Source: Brachypterus glaber
Lineage: Eukaryota > Arthropoda > Insecta > Coleoptera > Kateretidae
Length of the DNA stretch: 64,000 nucleotides
Reading direction: 5' to 3'
Assembly (NCBI GenBank): GCA_958510825.1
Contig: OY294048.1
Span: 36,173,026-36,237,025, forward strand
The notes under the pieces: generated by a model
Database searches by the model: none
What the model was told of the DNA's origin: nothing
What the model saw: the letters and a program-made list of their open reading frames with translations, nothing else
Shown: positions 55,901 to 61,441 of the stretch, piece after piece
Position numbering within the stretch: the first letter of the stretch is position 1
Layout: each line of letters begins with the position of its first letter
Position numbers and translations under genes: made by a program

Positions 55901-56399
55901 CAGCTCCGCTTCGGTCCACAAAATACAACCTCGCACAGAAGCGGAAACAATACGAGCTTTTTTTTACGTTTCTGGACGTTTTGTATCCAATATGATTTCC
56001 GCAAAAAAAAATTCTGTCTGTCGTTCTGTCTGTCCGGGAAGTTTGTGACCACGATAACTCAAGAACGCTTCGGGCTAAATAATTCAAATTTGGACCATAG
56101 GTTGATTATCCAAAGTTCTAGGCTGCGATTGTTTTTGGTAAAAATCGGATTGGGGTAAAATAGGGTAAAAGCATTTTTTTTAAACTATTTTTAAAAAATT
56201 ATTTTTCGTTTTACGAAAAAAAAAAAAATTTTTTTGAAAAACTTTTTTTTTTCGTTTTTGATTTAAATAAACTTAGGCCTATAGGGAAAAGTATTATTTT
56301 GTTGGAGGCAGTTTTTTTTTGTTGTTTCAGTACCTTTACTTAATGGATTGTTTTGAGAAAATCGAAGAGGAAAGCAAATGGCTGGACACAGGCGAATGA
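37691..56399 (+). CDS. Snx27: Sorting nexin 27 (PDZ-PX-FERM endosomal recycling adaptor), complete
   Basis: Seven exons (37691-37947, 45365-45467, 48042-48258, 49350-49543, 50810-51121, 55093-55461, 56331-56399) join in phase to 506 codons plus TGA. Residues about 24-119 are the PDZ domain with carboxylate loop GFGFNV (34-39) and the long [19 protein letters not shown] hairpin (44-62) by which SNX27 binds retromer VPS26. The PX domain (about 155-260) has RRYREF (175-180), PKLPGKWPF (197-205) and [12 protein letters not shown] (215-226), the phosphoinositide-binding features. A FERM-like module follows ([53 protein letters not shown]). No other sorting nexin has a PDZ domain. The human protein has 541 residues; the difference is at the termini. 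The ATG at 37691 is in good context (AAAATGG); the frame upstream has only non-ATG codons. A poly(A) signal AATAAA lies at 56493. Confidence 0.96.
38600..38775 (+). repeat. Fragments of the GGGAACGTTC MITE, R2 and the 21.24-kb MITE
   Basis: In SNX27 intron 1, a MITE end (AGGGAATGTTCAAGTATTAT at 38601), R2 sequence (CCCTTACCCCCAAAATCTAA) and TTTCAATACATCGGCACTC follow each other, a small mosaic of repeats seen elsewhere in the window. Confidence 0.55.
38776..41001. other. SNX27 intron 1, no further gene seen
   Basis: AT-rich. It contains a short hairpin at 40035-40099 (TTGAAAATGACGGGT mirrored) and a foldback at 40416-40504 (ends GGTAGAGAAGAC / GTCTTCTCTACC). The frame 40738-40998 resembles no family known to me. 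Confidence 0.45.
41002..41777. mobile_element. TIR element with CCCAGGTAGCAA ends, 776 bp
   Basis: The perfect 12-bp inverted ends CCCAGGTAGCAA / TTGCTACCTGGG enclose sequence rich in GTGATGTTA and TAACATCAC words. The subterminal block AAAATAACATGACATTCA(T/C)G occurs twice (41011, 41533), the second internal. R5 sequence is inserted at 41285-41420. No transposase frame and no clear target duplication. Confidence 0.55.
42305..42690 (+). repeat. Tandem repeat, about 3.5 copies of a roughly 110-bp unit
   Basis: The unit includes TTTTGAACGGGAGGTCGTAG, AAACTTGAAATTTGGTATGT, AATGACAAAC and AACAAGATGGC(G/C)GACCTGTC. Copies begin near 42305, 42413, 42522 and 42645 and vary by a few bases; the third has an extra GGTATGTATTTGGTATATAC segment. 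The minus frame through it is repeat-derived. Confidence 0.75.
43711..43967. repeat. Foldback repeat in SNX27 intron 1
   Basis: AACGGCTCAAGATATCAACT and TTAAAACACATAAATAACAT on the left are mirrored by ATGTTATTTAAGTGTTTTAA and AGTTGATGTCTTAAGCCGTT on the right. The centre holds CCCCCATTTCCCCC, and a G10 run follows at 43977-43987. Confidence 0.65.
44261..44375. repeat. Near-perfect 115-bp palindrome with a (GATT)n centre
   Basis: AGATCTGGATTTTTTTTTTG, GAGACCATTGTATTGATTGA and its exact inverse meet at GATTACAATC. Only T/A tract length differs between arms. A further GATTGATTGATT follows the right arm. Confidence 0.85.
44625..45110 (-). pseudogene. 5'-truncated LINE 3' end: RT C-terminus plus UTR
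   Basis: Minus frame 45092-44877 encodes [20 protein letters not shown] then FKKKLKSFL, the LINE RT C-terminal pattern, very like the peptide at 3-203 (KKSPLYN...YNKLP...FKKEVKRFL). Downstream on the minus strand the UTR ends AATAAATGAACTTGAACTTG, with a short GAACTT repeat tail. Catalytic domain absent. Confidence 0.6.
45255..45335. repeat. Fragment of the CACCCTGTATA repeat (R3) just before SNX27 exon 2
   Basis: AAAATCGTCCCTTAAAATTT, then TTTTTGAATCA, GATTCAGAATCACCCTGTGTG match the right end of 12294-13232. It ends about 30 bp before the exon 2 acceptor. Confidence 0.55.
45365..45467 (+). CDS. Snx27: Snx27 exon 2: end of the PDZ domain
   Basis: Acceptor TTTGTTTCAG, donor CAACAG|GTTGGT; phase 2 in, phase 0 out. 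It encodes [20 protein letters not shown] and [10 protein letters not shown], the last helix and strand of the PDZ fold. Confidence 0.95.
45515..46260. repeat. Inverted arrays of a ~15-bp TTACCGCG / CGCGGTAA unit
   Basis: 45540-45645 holds about six ATTACCGCGAAGACA-like units; 46105-46240 holds about eight GCGGTAATGGTCTTC-like units in the opposite sense. Roughly 440 bp of unrelated DNA separates them. Periodicity is close to 15-16 bp throughout. The minus frames 45461-45754 and 46050-46367 are read-throughs (repeating LPRxPLPRS). It could be subterminal transposase-binding arrays of a non-autonomous element. Confidence 0.65.
46511..46748. mobile_element. Foldback MITE with GGGAACGTTCAAGTAT ends, 238 bp
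   Basis: The TIRs are long and nearly perfect: GGGAACGTTCAAGTATCACG, TACCAAAATTCATACACTTC, AGAGATTTCATATTTTGGCT and complements. CAT (46508-46510, 46749-46751) flanks both sides; ATA flanks the other full copy at 62.7 kb, so the target duplication is probably 3 bp, as in PIF/Harbinger. A roughly 40-bp direct repeat, ending CTTTGTCTTAACCAT, also flanks it. Confidence 0.8.
46926..47175 (+). mobile_element. tRNA-derived SINE, copy 1 (variant tRNA head)
   Basis: The head is tRNA-like: A-box TTTAGCTCAGCGGTC, a variable anticodon region, B-box GAGTTCAAACCTC, then CACTGGCGCCGA. The body matches 53866-54113 and 60453-60711: CTTTTTCAGTTAATTAATAA, CCGGTGGTTCCCTCTACTAC, AGTCCTGGACTTAGGGGATG, ending CGAGGTTAAA. 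ACTATG at 46921 and 47182 may be a short target duplication. The head differs clearly from the other two copies although the body is the same. Not a tRNA gene: the acceptor arms do not pair. Confidence 0.85.
47176..48041. other. SNX27 intron 2, remainder
   Basis: AT-rich with minor open frames. At 47800-47905 the words TGGAAAGTGTATTTCTTACACTCGTG and CACTCGCGTGAAATATGTCACTTTCCA are loosely inverted, perhaps a decayed foldback. Nothing coding recognised. Confidence 0.4.
48042..48258 (+). CDS. Snx27: Snx27 exon 3: linker and first half of the PX domain
   Basis: Acceptor TTAATTACAG, donor TTATGG|GTAAGG; phase 0 in, phase 1 out. It encodes the linker [20 protein letters not shown] and [21 protein letters not shown], with the PX basic pair. 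Confidence 0.95.
49040..49335 (-). repeat. Dispersed repeat R4, copy 2, abutting SNX27 exon 4
   Basis: Reverse complement of 16845-17130 (TTAGTGACAGGGTAGGACTC, CATTGCAATGCAT, ACTCTCGCAACATTCGAGTG). Similarity can be followed to about 49325-49335, leaving just enough sequence for the exon 4 polypyrimidine tract and AG. Confidence 0.7.
49350..49543 (+). CDS. Snx27: Snx27 exon 4: second half of the PX domain
   Basis: Acceptor TTTATTTTAG, donor CTTAAA|GTAAGT; phase 1 in, phase 0 out. It encodes [39 protein letters not shown] and [10 protein letters not shown] dispersed repeat stops only about 15-25 bp before this exon. Confidence 0.96.
49725..50225. mobile_element. 500-bp foldback in SNX27 intron 4, TA flanks
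   Basis: The ends TCTTTATATTCAAATTTTG and CAAAATTTGAATATAACGA are flanked by TA on both sides. Arms of about 230 bp include TAGTAGACTTAATTCTAAGA, TATTTTGTACATCG and TCAACTTCACCAGAAAAAA with inverted partners. No frame. Confidence 0.75.
50810..51121 (+). CDS. Snx27: Snx27 exon 5: FERM-like F1/F2 region
   Basis: Acceptor TATGTTTTAG, donor TTGGCAG|GTAAAT; phase 0 on both sides. It encodes [47 protein letters not shown] and [11 protein letters not shown], corresponding to the ubiquitin-like F1 lobe and the start of F2. Confidence 0.95.
52197..53860 (-). pseudogene. Truncated, frameshifted jockey/CR1-type LINE reverse transcriptase
   Basis: Read on the minus strand: an upstream block with [17 protein letters not shown] (about 53720-53660), then [54 protein letters not shown], then after a frame change near 53090, [12 protein letters not shown], the catalytic FADDT ([11 protein letters not shown]), LNAHKTKAI and the C-terminus YPTRAN...FNNLP...FKREIIIFL ending at 52319. 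An AAATAAATAAA tail lies at 52197. Stop codons and frameshifts make it dead. A hAT MITE interrupts it at 53476-53646. Only the RT part remains. Confidence 0.85.
53476..53646. mobile_element. hAT MITE inserted in the LINE, 171 bp
   Basis: A perfect 8-bp duplication, GTGTTAAT (53468-53475, 53647-53654), flanks ends CATAGGCGTAAC and GTTACGCCTCTG. The left subterminal part is a C/G homopolymer foldback (GGGGGGCTTAGGGGGG ... AGCCCCCCCC). Removing it restores the order of the LINE reading blocks on both sides. Confidence 0.88.
53866..54113 (-). mobile_element. tRNA-derived SINE, copy 2
   Basis: On the minus strand, GGGAGGCATAGCGTAGTGGC (A-box), a B-box GTGAGTTCGATTCTCAC and TGGCGCCGA, then the same body as the other copies and a CGAGGTTAAACAAAAATAA tail. 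It directly abuts the 5' truncation of the LINE. It includes GATAAGTGAAACGGAC-type sequence absent in copy 1. Confidence 0.87.
55093..55461 (+). CDS. Snx27: Snx27 exon 6: FERM-like F2/F3 region
   Basis: Acceptor CTATTTTTTAG, donor CCTTAT|GTAAGT; phase 0 on both sides. It encodes [27 protein letters not shown], then [20 protein letters not shown] and [10 protein letters not shown]. It is much GC-richer than the surrounding intron. Confidence 0.96.
55462..56330. other. SNX27 intron 6
   Basis: AT-rich. TGTCTGTCGTTCTGTCTGTC (56014) followed by CACGATAACTCAAGAACG resembles 19600-19640. The opposed frames 55697-56158 have no recognisable product. Confidence 0.45.
56331..56399 (+). CDS. Snx27: Snx27 terminal exon 7
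   Basis: Acceptor TTGTTGTTTCAG; 22 residues, [20 protein letters not shown] then GE and TGA at 56397. The YxxxxxCFEKI...KW pattern matches the end of the FERM F3 lobe in vertebrate SNX27. The protein stops shortly after it, lacking the longer vertebrate tail. Confidence 0.9.
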   Translation, partial: YLYLMDCFEKIEEESKWLDTGE

Positions 56400-57159
56400 A
56401 ATTCCTAAAAAAAGTAATTAGGAATAATCATAATACATATTAAATATGTTTAAAATAATAAAACAATAATTATTAATATTTATGGGGGTTGCAATAAACA
56501 TTAGATTGTAAACTAAATTTTAGTAAAATTAAAATTTCGGTAAGTCTATTTTGTCTGTTATTCTAAATTATATTGATTATTGATTACTGAATTAAAGCCA
56601 AATATTTATTGCATCCCTAATATTTATACTATAGTATAGTAGTAGATAATATTCTTAATTTTTGTGATATCGTTTTTAAAAAGTTTGTTAAGTATCTCTG
56701 ATTCAGCGCTTAAAAAGTATGAAATCATAATTTCAAAATGTATTTTTTGTTATTTTTATTTATATTAGAATGGGGTGAGATATTTACATGTATTTATTTT
56801 CTTAAAGTGAAAATAATTTTGCCAATCAAAAATGCATTTCCAAAATGTTGTCCCATCTTTGATACCAATGTTGCAATTTTTTATTAAGTCTTTTATTAAG
56901 TCTATTAACACAAACATAAATAATACATTAGAAAAAATGTCTTTGTGATAGAATGATAGCTAAATATTGTTATGCAGGGAGTTTAAAGTGGGTCACTACA
57001 CTTTAAAAACGAGTGTAATTTTACATGTTGTGTGTGTTTTTACTACAATATTTACATAGTATAGACATAATATTAATTATTATATTTATCAGTAACTGTT
57101 ATAAAATTTTTATTATTAAAATATTTATATTTTTGTCTGTAATTTTGCATAATATTATA
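56400..57159. other. SNX27 3' UTR and downstream DNA
   Basis: AATAAA at 56493-56498, about 95 bp after the stop, is a plausible poly(A) signal. No other gene recognised. Confidence 0.45.
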
Positions 57160-57311
57160 CTGGAAATTCAATAAAACCTGCTGCTTTCGTATAAGGGGTC
57201 CGCCTTTGCGAAGCTTCGACGAAATTACGCGAGTCGCACCCAAACTGATATGATCTGCGCCTTTAACCACATATTCGCAAAAAGTCACTGCAGGTTTTAT
57301 TGAATTTCCAG
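57160..57311. mobile_element. TA-flanked MITE, 152 bp
   Basis: The perfect 22-bp inverted ends begin CTGGAAATTCAATAAAACCT and are flanked by TA (57158-57159, 57312-57313), as for Tc1/mariner-type MITEs. Unlike most here, the interior is not a hairpin and is GC-richer (CTTTGCGAAGCTTCGACG). The frame across it is not a gene. Confidence 0.8.
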
Positions 57312-58330
57312 TATAGGTTCCAACCATTTTTTTTTCAGTGAATAAATAATATAAATGTAAGTTACTTTACAGTTGAATCACTGTAGAAACATGTCTACTT
57401 TTAAAGTAACATATTTTTTGTCATGTAATTTTACATGGCTTTAAATATAATTACGTATCATCTTAAAAAGCACGTAATTCATAATAGTAGTAGTTAAAAG
57501 TGTATATTACAGTCCTTTTATGTTATTAGTAATAACTTATTACATTACTTGTACATGTTCAATGTAAAATTACAGTGAACATATATGTATAGAAATATTT
57601 TTTACGATGCGGTGATTTATAGCATTTTACTTTACTAGTTTCACCAACAAAGTTGGTAGTCCACTGTGTTGTCGTTAAGTTAACTTGGATAATGAATGAA
57701 ATAAAAGATATCTTGAATAAATGTATATTGGTATAATTGGTAAAGTAAAATACTACAAATCGTATCGTAAAAATTCTTCCTATAATTCTGTTACATGATT
57801 TTTATTTTTATCAATAAAAATTAAAAGTACACTTCGATTTAATTTTAATTTTGCAAACGATAAACAGGGTGTTCCAAAACTCGCGACCATCCATGAAGGT
57901 ACATATACTACATCAAAAAATATTTAAAAAAAATATACATTTACATAGGGCCGCAAATCGGTTCTAAGGGAGTTATATAAGGGGATACCGAAAATGGGGT
58001 TTTTATTTAATATCTTTGGAGCCATAGGGACAAGGTTTTGCATGTAGTTAAGTATTATTGTCAATTATTTTAGTTTGTAAATTTGTCCGGGGGCGCGCCT
58101 AGGCTTGCGAAATGGCTGTGGCTTACCAAATTTTCGCCCAAAAACTTTTTTTAGTATAATTTTTTTTTGCATTCTTTTTACGAATTATGGATTCTTGAAG
58201 TAAAAATATATGAAAAAGGTTTCCTTAGTGTAATAGAGAAAAAATTCATTTAAAAAAAAAAATACATGACATGCTCCTAAAAAGGGTTTACTATTTAAAG
58301 AATCCATAACTCACTTAATATATATTTTTG
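57312..58330. other. Intergenic DNA with an R3-like half repeat
   Basis: From 57867, CAGGGTGTTCCAAAACTCGC, then GTTCTAAGGGAGTTAT and TTTTTATTTAATATCTTTGG, then GTTTTGCATGTAGTTAAG resemble one arm of the R3 foldbacks (12.3 and 33.4 kb). Nothing coding. Confidence 0.5.
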
Positions 58331-58900
58331 GGCCAGGGTGTAACAAACTTTTTTTTTCTTAGTTTTTAATTTTAATTTTTTTTTTTGTTATCTTACAATA
58401 TAATCTTTTTCTATTAATTGCGCAATAATAACAATTTAAAAGAGTATTATATAAAAAAAATAAAAATATTTTGTATATCCCCTATTTTTTGTATTATCAT
58501 TTTTTTTTTTAATTTTTCCGACATTTCTTGTTTTTTCGTTAAAGTCCCCGCATATTTTTTTATAACTACATTATAGTGGGACTAAGTAAGGACCTATGCA
58601 AAAATCAGACCCCAGAAAAACCCCAGAACCTCTAATTTAAATTTTTGTTTTTAAACAACAATAAAAAAAAAATAACTTTTTCACATAAACTTTTACAGAA
58701 TTTCTTTGCGGTGGGTAATATTATCTCGTAATTACGTTAGCTTAGCTTAAGCGTTAGAATAGTATGGTAGTTTTTAAATTTCGCAAAATTGCCAAAAAAG
58801 GCCCGGATAACAAAAATTTTAAATAAAAAATATATATTTTTTTTCAACTTTTTTTTCAATTTTTCGAAAAAAGAATTTTTGTTTTTAACCTTGTTTTTTG
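58331..58900 (-). repeat. A/T block plus dispersed repeat R1, copy 4
   Basis: Homopolymer-rich sequence surrounds GCGTTAGAATAGTATGGTAG and CGCAAAATTGCCAAAAAAGG, a diverged reverse-complement R1 core (58745-58815). Confidence 0.5.
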
Positions 58901-59238
58901 GAAAAAAAATTGTAAATCTGGGAAATCTTTAAAAAAATTAAATTTAATTGCTTTTTAATATTTAACATTTAGTGTACAAGAAAGATTTTGGCGTAAGTAT
59001 TTAATCCGAAATTTGGAAGAATTCTGGAAAAATGTGTATAACTTGTAAAATTATACTTTTAAGTAAACGATCTGGCTTTTTCAAGTAAAATTAAAACATT
59101 TACCTAACTATTGAGTTGGAAAATTCTGGAAAAAATTCAGAGAAAAATCACGCAAGAAAAATGTCTAGAGAGGCAAACAATGAGGATATCTTGCATAGTT
59201 TATTGTTAGCCTCAGACCCAGTAATTTCCAGTATGAGA

Positions 59239-59438
59239 NNNNNNNNNNNNNNNNNNNNNNNNNNNNNNNNNNNNNNNNNNNNNNNNNNNNNNNNNNNNNN
59301 NNNNNNNNNNNNNNNNNNNNNNNNNNNNNNNNNNNNNNNNNNNNNNNNNNNNNNNNNNNNNNNNNNNNNNNNNNNNNNNNNNNNNNNNNNNNNNNNNNNN
59401 NNNNNNNNNNNNNNNNNNNNNNNNNNNNNNNNNNNNNN
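59239..59438. other. Assembly gap, exactly 200 N
   Basis: A run of 200 unknown bases. The round length suggests a placeholder inserted by scaffolding rather than a measured gap, so the true distance, and the join itself, are not established by sequence. Frames reported through it are meaningless. Confidence 0.99.
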
Positions 59439-60187
59439 CCGGTTGATGTTCCCCATTGCCAATCATCGCCAAAATTTACAGGCTTATTTTCTAACGCATT
59501 GAGAAGCCTTTTAGCCCTATCCGAAAACCCAACTTAAAAAAAAGATTTTTTCGACCCAGCCTAGTGTACACCCCTATAAAGAATTTCGGATTCAAAAAGG
59601 ATAGAAAAAAAAATCTGTTCGTTTAATCCGTACTCCGTAAAAAATTTGGGATAATTGAAAATTTGCAAAAACAGGTTCAAACAATATGTGAAATTGGAAG
59701 GTCCTCAGCATATGTTGAGACCTTTATGCTATACAGGGTGTCCATTTTTTGACCTCAAGCATGGGTATCTCGGTAAATATAAGAGATTCAAGATCGGTTT
59801 AATTGGAAAAAAAGTTGCGCATTTTTATGCTGATCAATAACACTGGTCGAGAAAAAAAAACATATCTCTCAATTTTTTCTGATATACATGGCCCGGAATT
59901 GATGGGAGCGATGACGTCACGTTTTAGAAATTTTAGGGTTCCGGCCGACGGACACAGGTAAAAAGTTGCGGATTAAAAAAAAAAACCTAATTTTATTTTT
60001 TTTGATTGTTTATAATTATCTAACTAGCGGTTTATACAGGCTTAATGGAAAACAATTACCTGCTTTTGTCGGTTTTTACCTAAAAGGGTTTTAAATTGAC
60101 GCAATTTCAAAATTTGCTCATTTATAAAGTGATTTTTAAAGAAGAAAGTTCTAGTAAATATAGACCTCTTAATTGGAAAAGATGTAG

Positions 60188-60385
60188 ATCTATCTACTCC
60201 AAAAAACAAACAAAGCTATTTGGCGTGACTACAGGTATTTTGAATACGCTCCATTAACGTCCGTAGATGTCGAAAGATCGTTTTCAAACTATAAATGGAT
60301 TTATAGTGAAAATCGACGATCTTTAACTCCGGAACATATGGAACAAATTTTGATAATTTACTTTTTTATGAGAAAAATTGAATAA
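60188..60385 (+). pseudogene. hAT transposase C-terminal (dimerisation-region) fragment
   Basis: An open frame after a TAG at 60185 runs 65 codons to TAA at 60383. It reads WRDYRYFEYAPLTSVDVERS, then FSNYKWIYSENRRSLTPEHM and EQILIIYFF. The motif DVERSFSxYxxIxSxNRRSLTxExxxxxL is the hallmark of the hAT C-terminal dimerisation domain, closest to the CGGBP1-like group. There is no start codon; the upstream catalytic core has been deleted. Confidence 0.85.
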
Positions 60386-60452
60386 AAAATCGTTTTATAT
60401 TTTTTCGTTTCTTTTATATTTGCTTAAATAAATGTATATTTTAAACAATATT

Positions 60453-60711
60453 GGGAGGCATAGCGTAGTGGCTAGCGCGTATGCATAGCAAGTATACTAT
60501 CGTGAGTTCGATTCTCACTGGCGCCGATTTGCCTTTTTCAGTTAATTAATAATTGAAATTTGACGAAGGCGATAAGTGAAACGGACACTCCCTAGAAACT
60601 GGTTCGAAAGTCAGTATAAGCCGGTGGTTCCCTCTACTACTAGCCCACACAAGTTCTGGACTTAGGGGATGCTTAATTAAGTAGAATAGTACGAGGTTAA
60701 ACAAACATGTA
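60453..60711 (+). mobile_element. tRNA-derived SINE, copy 3
   Basis: GGGAGGCATAGCGTAGTGGC (A-box), GTGAGTTCGATTCTCACTGG (B-box), CGCCGA, then the common body and CGAGGTTAAACAAACATG tail. Same head as copy 2. It lies inside the hAT element, 67 bp past the transposase stop, so it inserted after, or travelled with, that element. Confidence 0.88.
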
Positions 60712-61320
60712 TGTAATAGCAAACCTGAAAAATTATGAGATTTTTGACGGAACCCTAAAATGTGATGTCATACCGGGTCTTTTTTGCATTTTTGCATGAA
60801 TATTAATTATGCAAAAAACCAAAAAAAAACAAAATACCTGTGTCCGTCGGCCGGAACCCTAAAATTTCTAAAACGTGACGGCATCGCTCCCATCAATTCC
60901 GGGCCATGCTGATATATCATTTTCAAATCACTTCTTGATGCTGAACACGAATTCGACCTCCATTTGTTGCAATCAGGTCAGGGTTCTAAAATAAATGACA
61001 CTGATTTTTTGAAAAAAAATTATATATCATAATTTTCAGCCCTAAACAACTAATCTAATGTTATGTTAAGTTAGATTTATGTACTTTTCTACCAGGGTAT
61101 GTGCTATCTGGGTAGAGTCGACCATGTCTCCCCTTAATAAAATCATTTAAAAGATAGTACTACATGTGCTATTATTTTAATTATTATATAATTATTTGCA
61201 TAATTTTTACTTTGATCCTAATTAATAGTAGGTACCTATTGTTACAAAATTAACTATAGCCTATAGGCCAACTTCATATTAAATATTATAATTAGGTTTT
61301 TTAAAAATAGTTTTCCTATA

Positions 61321-61441
61321 ATGATGTTTTTACTTTACCTATTGGTTATAATTTGGATTTTAAATAAAATTACACATTCAAGATGTAACAGTAAAGCTTG
61401 CTTAGTTGGAAAAGTTGCTATTGTCACAGGTGGAAATAAAG
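61321..61441 (+). CDS. SDR exon 1: membrane anchor and first beta strand
   Basis: ATG ATG start at 61321 (AAATAATGATG context after ATAATG); donor AAATAAAG|GTAATA, phase 1. Forty codons plus one base, ending in VAIVTGGNK. The first of two adjacent ATGs is chosen; the second at 61324 is equally possible. Confidence 0.85.

Larger units (their letters stand above)
59887..60908. mobile_element. Deleted hAT element with perfect TSD, keeping the transposase C-terminus
   Basis: A perfect 8-bp duplication, CTGATATA (59879-59886, 60909-60916), brackets TIRs CATGGCCCGGAATTGATGGG and complement. Inverted similarity runs about 75 bp inward (GCGATGACGTCACGTTTTAG, GGGTTCCGGCCGACGGACAC). It contains a transposase tail (60188-60385) and a nested SINE (60453-60711). 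Most of the transposase is missing, so it can only have moved in trans. Confidence 0.9.

Noticed and set aside
59116..59502. Open frames across the N run
   Set aside because: They exist only because N codons do not create stops.
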